From Planomicrobium okeanokoites (lineage in GTDB: Bacteria; Bacillota; Bacilli; Bacillales_A; Planococcaceae), in contig NZ_QQRS01000004.1 in assembly GCF_003428875.1 (NCBI RefSeq), forward strand, positions 310,001 through 374,000: a stretch of DNA of 64,000 nt. Reading direction: 5' to 3'. The number at the start of each line of letters is the position of its first letter. Within the stretch, counting starts at the first letter, position 1. Below, piece by piece: positions 26,793 through 35,510 of the stretch. The translations under genes were made by a program, and so were the position numbers. The notes beneath the pieces are model-generated. The model did no database searches. It had not been told where the DNA came from and saw only the letters and a list, made by a program, of their open reading frames with translations.

Positions 26793-28114
26793 TTCTTAGT
26801 CCCCCCAAATTGCTCTGTCAATTTTTCGATGCTTGCATCAAGCGTGGTATTTTCATATATGTCCTGTTGCAGGTAATCTTTGATGACTGGATAAGAACGG
26901 ATGGCCTGATCTATCTCTTTATTGGCTCCGGCCTTATAAGCTCCGATGTTAATGAGGTCTTCTGCCGAATCATAAGCCGACAGCATCTTCTTGAACTCGA
27001 CAGCCGCTTTCTGGTGTTCAGCGGTGACGACTTCGTGCATGACGCGGCTGACGCTGGCCATGACGTTGATGGCTGGAAACTGCCCTTTTTGCGCAATTTT
27101 GCGGTCCAGCACAATGTGGCCGTCCAATATCCCGCGGACTGCATCCGCAATCGGTTCGTTCATATCATCGCCGTCAACCAACACCGTGTAGAACGCGGTG
27201 ATCGATCCTTTCGCCGAAGTTCCTGAGCGCTCCAATAATTTTGGCAATAAAGCGAAGACACTCGGTGTATAGCCTTTACTGGTCGGCGGTTCGCCGACCG
27301 CAAGTCCGACTTCGCGCTGCGCCATCGCAAAACGTGTGACCGAGTCCATCATCAGCATGACGTTTTTCCCTTGATCCCGGAAATATTCCGCGATGGTGGT
27401 TGCCGTCATTGCGCCTTTGATGCGCTGAAGCGGTGTCTGATCGGAAGTCGCGGCCACGATGACCGATTTCTTAAGCCCTTCCGGACCCAGGTCCCGTTCG
27501 ATAAAGTCGCGTACTTCACGGCCACGTTCACCAATCAGCGCGATGACATTGACATCCGCTTCCGTATTTCGGGCGATCATTCCGAGCAGCGTACTCTTGC
27601 CGACCCCGCTTCCGGCGAACACGCCGATGCGCTGGCCTTGCCCGACAGTGAGAAGTCCATCAATTGCGCGGACACCGACTTCCAATGGTTTTTCGATTCT
27701 CGGCCGCTGCAATGGATTCGGCGGCGTGTTGTTCGTCGAGTATTTCTTGAGCCCTTTCGGCAACCGTGTTTCATCCAACGGGTTTCCTGTACCGTCGAGC
27801 ACTTTGCCAAGAATCGACGGTCCGATTTTAATCTGCAGCGGTACACCTGTTGCCACTACCAGACAACCTGGCCCGATCTGGGAAATATCATTCAACGGCA
27901 TCAGCATCAATTTATTTTCACGGAAACCCACCACCTCGGCTTCAACCGGTTTTTCATAATGATTCGGATACAGCAGGCAAATTTCACCGATTTTGGCGTT
28001 CGGCCCTTTGGATTCGATGGTCAACCCGATGACCTGCACGACCTTGCCATGCTTTTTTATCGGTTCCACTTCATCGATCAGCGACAGGTATTCATCTTTC
28101 CGCTGGTTCATCAT
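26789..28114 (-). CDS. fliI: Flagellum-specific ATPase FliI
   Basis: 441-aa F1-beta-like ATPase. Walker A FAGSGVGKSTLLGM, GERGREVRDFIE and Walker B NVMLMMDSVTRFAMAQRE are present. It energises and releases export substrates with FliH and FliJ. The start is set at the ATG at 28114 (MMNQRKDEYL), which has GAGGAG upstream and overlaps the end of fliH; a longer open frame to 28231 only reads through fliH. Confidence 0.97.
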   Translation of the reverse strand: MMNQRKDEYLSLIDEVEPIKKHGKVVQVIGLTIESKGPNAKIGEICLLYPNHYEKPVEAEVVGFRENKLMLMPLNDISQIGPGCLVVATGVPLQIKIGPSILGKVLDGTGNPLDETRLPKGLKKYSTNNTPPNPLQRPRIEKPLEVGVRAIDGLLTVGQGQRIGVFAGSGVGKSTLLGMIARNTEADVNVIALIGERGREVRDFIERDLGPEGLKKSVIVAATSDQTPLQRIKGAMTATTIAEYFRDQGKNVMLMMDSVTRFAMAQREVGLAVGEPPTSKGYTPSVFALLPKLLERSGTSAKGSITAFYTVLVDGDDMNEPIADAVRGILDGHIVLDRKIAQKGQFPAINVMASVSRVMHEVVTAEHQKAAVEFKKMLSAYDSAEDLINIGAYKAGANKEIDQAIRSYPVIKDYLQQDIYENTTLDASIEKLTEQFGGTKN

Positions 28115-28889
28115 TTGTTTTCTCCTCACAATAAGCGAGTAAATGCTTTTTGATTTCTTCCAATTGGCTGTCGATAGTAACGTCATATGAACCGCTCGGC
28201 GTATGCAGCATGCAGCCGCCGGCTTCGACATTTGCCACTGGAATCATTTTTAATTCACAATCTGCCCTTACATAGGTTTTAAGTTCTTCCAGGAAGGGTA
28301 AAATTATCGGGTAATCGTCCAAAGACACTTGCATGATGATGTCTTCGGCTTCTTCGATGTGTTTTAAAGCTTGCTTAACAATATTCAAAAGCTGTTCTTC
28401 GTGCTGCTTCAATTCTTCTTTGATGACTCGTTCAGCAATGCGGACACTTAATGACAGAAGAAACGTTTCCGCTTCCTGCACGATTTTCGACTTTTCGCTA
28501 TAGGCTTCGCGGATCAGCGCTTCCATTTCGAGCCGCTTTTCCTTGAAGTCTTGTTCAGCCTGGAGATAACCTTGCTGTTTACCGGCATCGAATCCTTGCG
28601 CCGTTGCCACGTCCGCCAGTCGTTCGGCTTCTGCCTGAGCTTCAGTCCGTGCCTGCTCCCACCAGAATTCAATATCGGTCTGCGCCTGTTGCTGTTTTTC
28701 CTGCAGCTCATTTTCGAGCTCGTTTTTCTGGGCCAATAAAGCCGCGATTTCCTGTTTTATCGACAGTTTTTGCTGTTCCGGATCTTTTTCATCTTCGGCT
28801 TCCTGAATATTCCGGAACTCTATCTTTTTCGTCTTGAGTATTTTTGTCTCGACAGGTTTTCCATGATGATAGCGGATGACATTAGACAA
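28092..28889 (-). CDS. fliH: Flagellar export apparatus protein FliH
   Basis: 265-aa FliH. A long Gln/Glu-rich coiled coil (about 30-135) is followed by the V/A-ATPase E-subunit-like C-terminal domain (LSVRIAERVIKEELKQHEEQLLNIVKQAL; MVPVANVEAGGCML-like strand). It regulates FliI. Overlaps both fliG and fliI. Confidence 0.94.
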   Translation of the reverse strand: MSNVIRYHHGKPVETKILKTKKIEFRNIQEAEDEKDPEQQKLSIKQEIAALLAQKNELENELQEKQQQAQTDIEFWWEQARTEAQAEAERLADVATAQGFDAGKQQGYLQAEQDFKEKRLEMEALIREAYSEKSKIVQEAETFLLSLSVRIAERVIKEELKQHEEQLLNIVKQALKHIEEAEDIIMQVSLDDYPIILPFLEELKTYVRADCELKMIPVANVEAGGCMLHTPSGSYDVTIDSQLEEIKKHLLAYCEEKTNDEPAER

Positions 28890-29895
28890 TCAGCTCATCT
28901 CCATCTCCGCGGGACACCATAATTTCGCCTTTTTCTTCCAGGCTGCGAATCAATGCGACAATATTTGTCTGTGCATTTTCCACATCTTTCAGTTTCACAG
29001 GACCCATAACATCGATTTCATCACGAATAACTTCTGCTCTGCGTGCAGACATATTCGAGAAAATGCCTTCTTTGACATCTTCATTCGCCACTTTCAATGC
29101 GAATGTCAGATCTGCATCCGATACTTCACGGATGACACGCTGAATTGAACGCGTTTCAAGTGTAATGATGTCTTCGAATACAAACATCCGTTTCTTGATT
29201 TCAGCGACAAGATCCGGACTATCAATTTCCAGCTCGGTAAGAATCGCTTTTTCAGTTCCTCTGTCCACGTTGTTCAATACCTGGACAATCGCTTCAACAC
29301 CGCCCGTAGCCGTGTAATCCTGCGCTCCGGAAGCTGACAGCTTGCGTTCGATGATCTGTTCCACCTGATGGATCACTTCAGGCGACGTGCTTTCCATCAG
29401 AGCGATCCGCTTCGCCACTTCCGCCTGTTTAGCTGGCGGAAGCTGAGCAATGACCTGCGATGACTGCCTTGAATCCAGATAGGACAGCACAAGTGCAATC
29501 GTCTGGGAATGTTCGTGCTGAAGAATATTGAAAAGCTGGTTCGGATCCGCTCTTCTAGCAAAATTGAACGGTTTCACATGCAGCCTGCTCGTAAGCCGGC
29601 CGATCGTATCCATCGCCCGGTCTTTCCCCAAAGCCTTCTCCAAAATATCCCGCGCGTATTCCAGTCCGCCTTCGTCCATGAAGTCCTGGCCCAAAATCAT
29701 TTCGTAGAATTCATCTATCACTTTTTCTGTCTGGCTGCTTTTCAGCTGCCGCACATTTGAAATTTCCATCGTCAATTGGTCGATTTCCGGTTCCGTCAGC
29801 TGCTTGAATATCTCAACAGCCACATCCGGACCCAATCCCACCAACAACACGGCTACTTTTTGTACGCCGGTCAATTCTTTAGCACCTTTAACCAT
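28882..29895 (-). CDS. fliG: Flagellar motor switch protein FliG
   Basis: 337-aa FliG. It has KVAVLLVGLGPDVAVEIFKQL at the N-terminus, the EHSQTIALVLSYL armadillo motif in the middle and the charged torque helix near MFVFEDIITLETRSIQRVIREV. It couples stator force to the C-ring. Starts 12 bases after fliF. Confidence 0.97.
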   Translation of the reverse strand: MVKGAKELTGVQKVAVLLVGLGPDVAVEIFKQLTEPEIDQLTMEISNVRQLKSSQTEKVIDEFYEMILGQDFMDEGGLEYARDILEKALGKDRAMDTIGRLTSRLHVKPFNFARRADPNQLFNILQHEHSQTIALVLSYLDSRQSSQVIAQLPPAKQAEVAKRIALMESTSPEVIHQVEQIIERKLSASGAQDYTATGGVEAIVQVLNNVDRGTEKAILTELEIDSPDLVAEIKKRMFVFEDIITLETRSIQRVIREVSDADLTFALKVANEDVKEGIFSNMSARRAEVIRDEIDVMGPVKLKDVENAQTNIVALIRSLEEKGEIMVSRGDGDELIV

Positions 29896-29906
29896 AAGTC
29901 ACACTC

Positions 29907-31544
29907 CTACTCTTCCGACATCCAAGTACGCAATAATTTCGTGAAATCTTCCGGTCGGCCCTTAGCCAGTTTTTCAATCGTCTTCCGTTTTGGATTTGAT
30001 CTTGAGTCAAATTCTGAAAGATCGATTTCCTTCTCTTCTTCTTCCAAAGATCCAATCGGCGTTACCGGCTGTTCGAACATATCAAAGCCGTAATCCTCTT
30101 CGATCACTTCACGTTTTCTTCTCATCAATACGAAAATCAGGCTTCCGATGATCAAAATCAACGCGACAGCTGCTCCGGCAATCAATAAAAGACTGTTCGG
30201 AATCGTGCCGAACCAATTATCAATCGGATCTTCAGCTTCTACGACCGTTTTCCCTTGGAATTCTGTTGCAAAGACTGAAATCCGGTCATCCAATTCAAGC
30301 TCGTTGACTTCGGCGCCATTCATACTGAGTGCGGCGCTCACCGTGTTGCCAAGCAGATTCCGGATATCGCCGACCGTTTCAAGCGTCAGGCTGTCCGGAT
30401 TCCCCGGCACCGGCGGTTCAACACCCACATTGATCGTAATGTCATCGATCACATAAGGGCTCAATTCGATTTGACGGTGAATCCGGTTGACTTCGCGGTT
30501 GATGCGCTCTTCCGTTCTTTCCGATTCACTGTTTCCGCCTGCGCCCGCAGCCGGATAATTGGCGATTTCAGTATCGCCAGTACCAGCGGCGTCTTCTACT
30601 GTGGCGCCTTCGCTGGAATAGGTCTCAACAATTCGTTCAACGCTGATATCAATGCCTTCGCCCGTTTCTTCATTAACCGGCTCGACCAATTGTTCTTCAC
30701 GCTTTTCTTTCGTAAAATCCACACTTGCCATTACCGACACGACGACTTTATCGCGCCCAAGCAATAAACCGAGCATTTGCTGCAATTCTTTTTGGATGTC
30801 TTTTTCGATATCCTGTTTGATGTCGCGCTGCTGCTGATACACCGTCAATGTTGTATCGGCTGCTTTTTCATCTTCCATTGTGAAAGTCTGTCCGTTCTGA
30901 TCCATGATGACTATCTGATCTGACGGCAGACTTGGAACACTCTTGCTGATCAAGTGATATAAACCATTTACTTGCTTTTGATCCAATTGGAATGAAGGCT
31001 CGCCTTTGATGACTACAGAAGCTGTCGCCACCTGTTCATCATCCGTCAGCCAAACGTTTTCCTTTGGCAGTGTGATCATGACATTTGCATCTGTCACGCC
31101 GTCAATCTGGCGGATCAGCATGGCCAATTCGTTTTGCATGGCATCACGTTCCACTACATCAAAGTGGCGGTCCGTCATGCCCAGTCCCATATTGTCACTG
31201 AAAATGCTGTAATTCACATTGCCGTTCTTCGGAATCCCTTCAGCCGCCAAACTCACTTTCAAGTTCGCCACTTCTTCAGGTGGTACACTGATCGTCTTGC
31301 CATCAGCCGATACCTCCGTCAGGATTCCCTGTGACTCAATCGCCGCCTTGATTTCACCAGTTTCAGCCGGCGACAGATTCGAATACAACGGCGTCATATC
31401 CGACCTTGAACCAAGAAAGATGAAAACCAGCAACAGCAGGAAAGTAACAAAAAACGATCCGATAATCGTCCATTTTATCTTTGGAGAAATATTTCCCCAC
31501 GTCTCACTGACTTTTGTTTTATAAGCACTAAACTTCTCTTTCAT
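29907..31544 (-). CDS. fliF: Flagellar MS-ring protein FliF
   Basis: 545-aa FliF with two membrane helices (about 24-45 and 450-472) bracketing ring-building motifs (PLYSNLSPAETGEIKAAIESQGI; VMITLPKENVWLTDDEQVATASV). The C-terminal cytoplasmic tail ends in LAKGRPEDFTKLLRTWMSEE, the FliG-binding peptide. It is the base on which the rotor and export gate assemble. Confidence 0.97.
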   Translation of the reverse strand: MKEKFSAYKTKVSETWGNISPKIKWTIIGSFFVTFLLLLVFIFLGSRSDMTPLYSNLSPAETGEIKAAIESQGILTEVSADGKTISVPPEEVANLKVSLAAEGIPKNGNVNYSIFSDNMGLGMTDRHFDVVERDAMQNELAMLIRQIDGVTDANVMITLPKENVWLTDDEQVATASVVIKGEPSFQLDQKQVNGLYHLISKSVPSLPSDQIVIMDQNGQTFTMEDEKAADTTLTVYQQQRDIKQDIEKDIQKELQQMLGLLLGRDKVVVSVMASVDFTKEKREEQLVEPVNEETGEGIDISVERIVETYSSEGATVEDAAGTGDTEIANYPAAGAGGNSESERTEERINREVNRIHRQIELSPYVIDDITINVGVEPPVPGNPDSLTLETVGDIRNLLGNTVSAALSMNGAEVNELELDDRISVFATEFQGKTVVEAEDPIDNWFGTIPNSLLLIAGAAVALILIIGSLIFVLMRRKREVIEEDYGFDMFEQPVTPIGSLEEEEKEIDLSEFDSRSNPKRKTIEKLAKGRPEDFTKLLRTWMSEE

Positions 31545-31569
31545 CGATCACTCATCCTATTTGCCAGAA

Positions 31570-31866
31570 TCATACTTGCATTCTCATCACTTCTTGATAA
31601 GCTTCCACTACTTTATTGCGTACTTGCATCGTCAGTTCGAGCGACAGACTCGCTTTCTCCGAAGCGATCATCACTTCGTGGATATTTTCAACCTGTCCGG
31701 TCGCCAGATCACTTGTCAGCTTATCGGATGCTTTTTGTGTCTGATTGACATTCTGTATAGCCTGCTTAAAAATTTCACCAAAACCTTCCACCTTGTTTTC
31801 AGGCTTCGCGATCGGATTGGTCAACCCTTGTATGAATGGTGTCTGTATCTGATTGATTGGATTCAT
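31570..31866 (-). CDS. fliE: Flagellar hook-basal body adaptor FliE
   Basis: 98-aa FliE with the conserved C-terminal half ([46 protein letters not shown] type). FliE links the MS ring/export gate to the rod. A repeat-filled 382-base gap, unusual for this operon, separates it from flgC. Confidence 0.94.
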   Translation of the reverse strand: [98 protein letters not shown]

Positions 31867-31907
31867 TATATTTCCCCCAGGTTTGTTTCTTCTTATAGTA
31901 GGTAAAC

Positions 31908-32038
31908 GATATTCCGCAAAACAGCTCCGCTTTCCTAGTGGCTTGCGCTGAGCTAACTCGGACTCGTTTCACTTCGTCCGAGTGGATCTCAGCACTTCGC
32001 TTAGTCACCTGGGAGTCTGCGCTGTTTTGCTCCATATC
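31908..32038 (-). repeat. Dispersed palindromic repeat, family A, copy 2 (131 bp)
   Basis: Begins GATATTCCGCAAAACAGC and ends GCTGTTTTGCTCCATATC on the plus strand, inverted relative to the copy at 17550-17680 and of the same length. It interrupts the flgC-fliE junction. It carries a short open frame running out of the element that is not a gene. Confidence 0.9.
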
Positions 32039-32102
32039 TCAATGTTTTGTTTCTACTCAATTGTCTTGAAAATTCAAATTTTTATAAGTAAGTAAAAATT
32101 TT

Positions 32103-32228
32103 GATGAATGAGCGGAAGGAGGCGACTCCTGCGGGAAACAGAGTGAGTCCTGAGACCCCGCAAGAGCAAAGCGATGAGGAGGCTCAGGCCACTCCCCGCG
32201 GAAAGCGTCCTCCTGAAGCGAATTCATC
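32103..32228. repeat. Bacillales-type small palindromic repeat, family B (about 126 bp)
   Basis: Bounded by GATGAAT and ATTCATC. The interior has the features of a widespread Bacillales intergenic repeat: GGAGGCGACTCCTGCGGGA near the start, TGAGACCCCGCAAGAGCAAA in the middle and CCCGCGGAAAGCG near the end, able to fold as one long stem. Single copy in the window, next to family A copy 2. Not coding. Confidence 0.75.
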
Positions 32229-32248
32229 CATCTACTTACCTTTCAAAA

Positions 32249-32704
32249 TTACTTCCCGATTTCCAAAGCCTTCATGAACATGCTCTTCGACGCGTTCAGC
32301 GCGGTTACGTTCGCTTCATATGAACGGGTTGCCGACATCAGGTCGACCATTTCTTTGATCGGATCGACATTCGGCAGCTGCACATAGCCGTTTTCATCCG
32401 CATCCGGATGGCTTGGATCGTAGTTTAAAGTGAAAGGTGCATCGTCTTCTTTGATTCTTGAAACCGATACGCCCGATACGGCATTGTTGCCATTGCCCAT
32501 CATCGCCTGCAATTTCTGCTCGAACGGTGAAACGCCGCTTTGGGTCAATTCGACTGTTTTCCGGCGATACGGTGTCCATTCGCCGTTGACCATTTGAGAA
32601 CGCGTCGTTTCAGCGTTTGCAATATTGGCTGATACTACATCCATGCGGAGGCGATTCGCCGTCAGGCCGGATGCACTGATATTAAAACTGTTGAATAAGC
32701 TCAT
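32249..32704 (-). CDS. flgC: Flagellar proximal rod protein FlgC
   Basis: 151-aa rod protein with SLFNSFNISASGLTANRLRMDV and VSANIANAETTRS at the N-terminus and DLMSATRSYEANVTALNASKSMFMKALEIG at the C-terminus. Starts five bases after flgB. Confidence 0.96.
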   Translation of the reverse strand: MSLFNSFNISASGLTANRLRMDVVSANIANAETTRSQMVNGEWTPYRRKTVELTQSGVSPFEQKLQAMMGNGNNAVSGVSVSRIKEDDAPFTLNYDPSHPDADENGYVQLPNVDPIKEMVDLMSATRSYEANVTALNASKSMFMKALEIGK

Positions 32705-32709
32705 CTGAA

Positions 32710-33111
32710 TTATCTCCCTCCGCTGATGACATTGCTCAAGCTGCGGAATTTCCCGCTGATTCTGTCAGTCACTGCATTATATAGAAGCTGGTTTTTCGCC
32801 AACTCCGCCATTTCGACATCCATATCGACATTATTTCCGTTGATTTTATAATCGGAATTTTCATTGACTGTGACCCTCGGATCAAATTGTGAGGATTCAT
32901 TGCTGAATGCAATATGTTTCGCATCAGTCTTGTAACTCGCCAACGCCTGTTTGCTGGAAGCATTTTTCAATGCCGTTTCAAAATCGACTTGCTTGGCTTT
33001 GTAACCCGGCGTATCCACATTCGCGATATTTGCCGTATGTGTCTGCTGTTTAAGGGCTGAAGTTGATAAAGCCCGTTCCAGCGACTGGATTGTGGGTGAA
33101 ATGAGATTCAA
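32710..33111 (-). CDS. flgB: Flagellar proximal rod protein FlgB
   Basis: 133-aa rod protein (ALKQQTHTANIANVDTPGYKAKQVDF; VDMDVEMAELAKNQLLYNAV). First gene of the long flagellar operon. A GGAAGGA-type ribosome binding site precedes the ATG. Its 5' leader carries a c-di-GMP aptamer and terminator, so this gene and all downstream genes should respond to c-di-GMP. Confidence 0.96.
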   Translation of the reverse strand: MNLISPTIQSLERALSTSALKQQTHTANIANVDTPGYKAKQVDFETALKNASSKQALASYKTDAKHIAFSNESSQFDPRVTVNENSDYKINGNNVDMDVEMAELAKNQLLYNAVTDRISGKFRSLSNVISGGR

Positions 33112-33151
33112 TTTCCTTCCTCCTGTGTAAATATGTATTCATCATTACAAA

Positions 33152-33178
33152 TAAAAATCCACCCTCAATAAAGGTGGA
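33152..33178 (-). terminator. Leader terminator of the flgB operon riboswitch
   Basis: On the minus strand TCCACC-loop-GGTGGA (33178-33173 with 33163-33158) is followed by TTTTTATTTG. It sits between the aptamer and flgB, about 45 bases before the start codon, the usual place for the expression platform of a transcriptional riboswitch. Confidence 0.8.
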
Positions 33179-33194
33179 CAAGCTTCACAGCTTC

Positions 33195-33290
33195 CATCTT
33201 CCGGCGACCCGGCTGCCTTATAAATGAATACTTAGGCCCGTGGTTTTGCGTCCTTTTCTTTCAAAAAGTTTGCCTTTTTCAGGATAGGTT
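33195..33290 (-). promoter_or_regulatory. Cyclic-di-GMP-I (GEMM) riboswitch aptamer
   Basis: Read on the minus strand, this leader contains the conserved GEMM-I blocks in order: AAGGCAAAC, a stem CUUUUU/GAAAAG closed by a GAAA tetraloop, GGACGCAAAACC, GGCCUAAG (tetraloop receptor side) and GGCAGCCGGGUCGCC. Class I aptamers bind c-di-GMP through the junction near these blocks and the tetraloop-receptor contact. A U-tailed terminator follows. The likely outcome, as for the flgB leader of Clostridioides difficile, is premature termination at high c-di-GMP; the direction of the switch is inference. Confidence 0.9.
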
Positions 33291-33423
33291 TTATTACTTT
33301 CTACTTTTAAACTCATACTTTTTTCATATTTTCAAAATTTAGTTCCAAGATATAGTATCACATAAATAAAAAATTGTATATTTTTGATTAAAAAATTTTT
33401 TATGGTTTTATTTTCCAATAAGC

Positions 33424-33453
33424 TTGTCAATATTGTCAATAAAATGTTATGCT
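33424..33453 (+). promoter_or_regulatory. Possible sigma-A promoter for flhO-flhP
   Basis: TTGTCA (33424-33429), an 18-base spacer and TATGCT (33448-33453), 44 bases before flhO. No sigma-D match is seen. The AT-rich region 33291-33423 between here and the riboswitch must hold the divergent flgB promoter, but no box pair stands out there. Confidence 0.4.
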
Positions 33454-33496
33454 TACGCATATTAATCTTATTTTCTCGAGAGGAAGAGATCGAACA

Positions 33497-34348
33497 ATGT
33501 TTCGTGGTTTATACACCGCCACATCAGGGATGATGGCGAACAACAGACAGCAGCAAGTGCTGACAAACAACCTGGCAAATGCCATGACCCCCGGTTTCAA
33601 AAAAGACCAATCCGTCATGCGCGCATTTCCAGCCCAATTGATCAAAGCGATGGAATCCGGTGGAACGACCGTTGGAGGAGCAAAACTTCCGGCGTCCCAA
33701 AAACACATCGGTTCTCTTCATACAGGAGTTTATACACAGGAAGGAATTCCTTCTTTTACTCAAGGTGCTTTAAAAAATACAGGAAATTCTACAGACTTGG
33801 CTTTGCTCAGTTCGTCGCTGCCAATCAACCCGGAGACCGGACAGCAAGGGGCTGTAAGCTTCGCTGTGTCCCTGCCGAACAATGAAATCCGTTATACCCA
33901 AAACGGACAATTCACTGTCGATGATGCCGGATTCCTGACAACAGCGGAAGGATTCAATGTGCTGAATCAAGACTTACAGCCTATTCAAGTGGGTTCGACT
34001 GAATTTACCATTGCTGAAAACGGTCAGGTCACTTTGGCTGATGGAACTGTAAATAATTCCCTATTCATTTCTTATACTGAAAATCCGCAACAATTTATCA
34101 AAGATGGCCAGAACCTTCTGCGCTGGGCTGGTGATCCCGCTTTGGCCCCTGTATCGATTGAACTTGCTGGCCTTGGCAATACCGGTCCACTTGTGCAGCA
34201 GGGATATATCGAACAATCGAACGTCGATTTGACGCAGACCATGACCGACATGATGAAAACGTACCGCGGATTCGAATCTAACCAGAAAATAATCCAGGCC
34301 TATGACCGCAGTATGGAAAAAGCGGTCAATGAAATCGGCCGCGTATAA
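33497..34348 (+). CDS. flhO: Flagellar basal-body rod protein FlhO (FlgF/FlgG family)
   Basis: 283-aa axial protein. The start at ATG 33497 gives MFRGLYTATSGMMANNRQQQ, the true N-terminus, with AGGAAGAG upstream; a longer frame to 33449 is not needed. Axial motifs NNLANAMTPGFKK and, at the end, SNVDLTQTMTDMMKTYRGFESNQKIIQAYDRSMEKAVN are present. In B. subtilis FlhO and FlhP form the distal rod. Divergent from the flgB operon and followed by flhP. Confidence 0.93.
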   Translation: MFRGLYTATSGMMANNRQQQVLTNNLANAMTPGFKKDQSVMRAFPAQLIKAMESGGTTVGGAKLPASQKHIGSLHTGVYTQEGIPSFTQGALKNTGNSTDLALLSSSLPINPETGQQGAVSFAVSLPNNEIRYTQNGQFTVDDAGFLTTAEGFNVLNQDLQPIQVGSTEFTIAENGQVTLADGTVNNSLFISYTENPQQFIKDGQNLLRWAGDPALAPVSIELAGLGNTGPLVQQGYIEQSNVDLTQTMTDMMKTYRGFESNQKIIQAYDRSMEKAVNEIGRV

Positions 34349-34364
34349 TGGGAGGCTCAGCTAA

Positions 34365-35204
34365 ATGAATATCCAGATGAATTCCGCGGCTTCCTCTATG
34401 CGCGAATTGCAGAAGAAAATCGACACGATCGCCAATAACATCGCGAACGTCAATACCACCGGCTATAAACGGCAGGAAGCGAATTTCGCCGACGCCCTGG
34501 TGCAATCGTTCGAAAAACAAGCCGGTCCACTGGAAGCCGGGCGCCAAACACCCAACGGCATCCGCATCGGCGCTGGTGCAACCGTTTCACAGATTGCACT
34601 TCGCACGAACCAGGGTTCAGCTGTCCAAACCGGACGCGAACTTGATTTCATGATCACTGGCGAAAACGGATTCTTCCGCGTCGAGAATGGCGGAAATACG
34701 TATTACACCAAAAACGGCTCATTCCAATTAACACCGGACGCAGCCGGCAACCAGCTGAACCTGGTTACTTCAAATGGTGAAGCCGTCCTTGGCGCAAACA
34801 ACCAGCCAATCACCATCGACAACGATTACGACAACATCACGGTAAATGAAAACGGCACACTCAATGTGACATACAAAACTGCCGGCAAGCCGGCTGATAC
34901 GTTCCAATTGAGCATTGCTGAAATCAACCGGCCGGACCTTCTTCAGAAAACCGGCGGCAATCTTTACGAATTGCCTGGCACTGAAGCGGCGCAAGTAGCC
35001 AGCGGAACCCTGCAGGTTTTGAATCTTGCTGACGGAAATGACGGGACGATCCGCGTCGGCCAAGGCGCGCTCGAAATGTCCAACGTCGACTTGCCCACTG
35101 AAATGACCGAATTGATCGCTACCCAGCGGTTGCTGCAATCGCAAAGCAAGGCAATTTCATTTGCTGATGACATGCGCGGTTTGGTTAATACGATTAGAGG
35201 ATAA
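34365..35204 (+). CDS. flhP: Flagellar distal rod protein FlhP (FlgG family)
   Basis: 279-aa axial protein with SSMRELQKKIDTIANNIANVNTTGYKR and SNVDLPTEMTELIATQRLLQSQSKAISFADDM. Same family as FlhO. It starts 16 bases after flhO with a GGGAGG ribosome binding site; the two form an operon ended by a strong terminator. Confidence 0.93.
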   Translation: MNIQMNSAASSMRELQKKIDTIANNIANVNTTGYKRQEANFADALVQSFEKQAGPLEAGRQTPNGIRIGAGATVSQIALRTNQGSAVQTGRELDFMITGENGFFRVENGGNTYYTKNGSFQLTPDAAGNQLNLVTSNGEAVLGANNQPITIDNDYDNITVNENGTLNVTYKTAGKPADTFQLSIAEINRPDLLQKTGGNLYELPGTEAAQVASGTLQVLNLADGNDGTIRVGQGALEMSNVDLPTEMTELIATQRLLQSQSKAISFADDMRGLVNTIRG

Positions 35205-35210
35205 TAGGAA

Positions 35211-35247
35211 AAGCGGAGTACCCGATGTATCGGGTACTCCGCTTTTT
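35211..35247 (+). terminator. Intrinsic terminator after flhP
   Basis: A perfect 15-bp stem (35211-35225 with 35230-35244), TGTA loop and T6 tail. Confidence 0.95.
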
Positions 35248-35251
35248 TCGA

Positions 35252-35335
35252 TTTATGCCCAAGTCGGTGTCTTTTATGCCCAAGTTGGACCCGTTTATGC
35301 CCGACTTTTGTTGTTTTATGCCCAACTCCTGTGAA
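35252..35335. repeat. 21-bp-period array, TTTATGCCCAA type, four units
   Basis: Units begin TTTATGCC at 35252, 35273, 35294 and 35315, exactly 21 bases apart. Each has the conserved half TTTATGCCCAA (one unit CCCGA) and a variable rest. No coding function is visible. A sister array with TTTACTCCCAAC starts 175 bases further on. Confidence 0.9.
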
Positions 35336-35426
35336 ACGCTAAATAGCACGAGTCTCTGCTCGAAGAATCTGTCTATTCAGATGGAATAATTAAACAAAAT
35401 AATTTTCATTCTCATCACCTTTTGAT

Positions 35427-35510
35427 TTTACTCCCAACTCGGCACCGTTTATTCCCAACTTTCATCGATTTACTCCCAACTTCTTCTGTTTTACTCCCAA
35501 CTACCTGGAA
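35427..35510. repeat. 21-bp-period array, TTTACTCCCAAC type, four units
   Basis: Units begin at 35427, 35448, 35469 and 35490, again exactly 21 bases apart, with conserved TTTAYTCCCAACT and variable remainder. It is clearly related to the array at 35252 but with ACTCCC in place of ATGCCC. Not a CRISPR: units are too short and the constant part is only about 12-13 bases. Confidence 0.9.

Noticed and set aside
27371-28153. 260-codon plus-strand open frame opposite fliI
   Set aside because: Antisense to the conserved ATPase gene, with no family resemblance.
31799-32035. 78-codon open frame reading through repeat copy 2, and similar frames at 41443-41649 and in copy 1
   Set aside because: They are translations of the dispersed repeat; the frame is broken in copy 1 and no ribosome binding site is present.
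35252-35510. CRISPR array
   Set aside because: Period is only 21 bp with a 12-13 bp constant part, there are no cas genes, and there are just four units per array.
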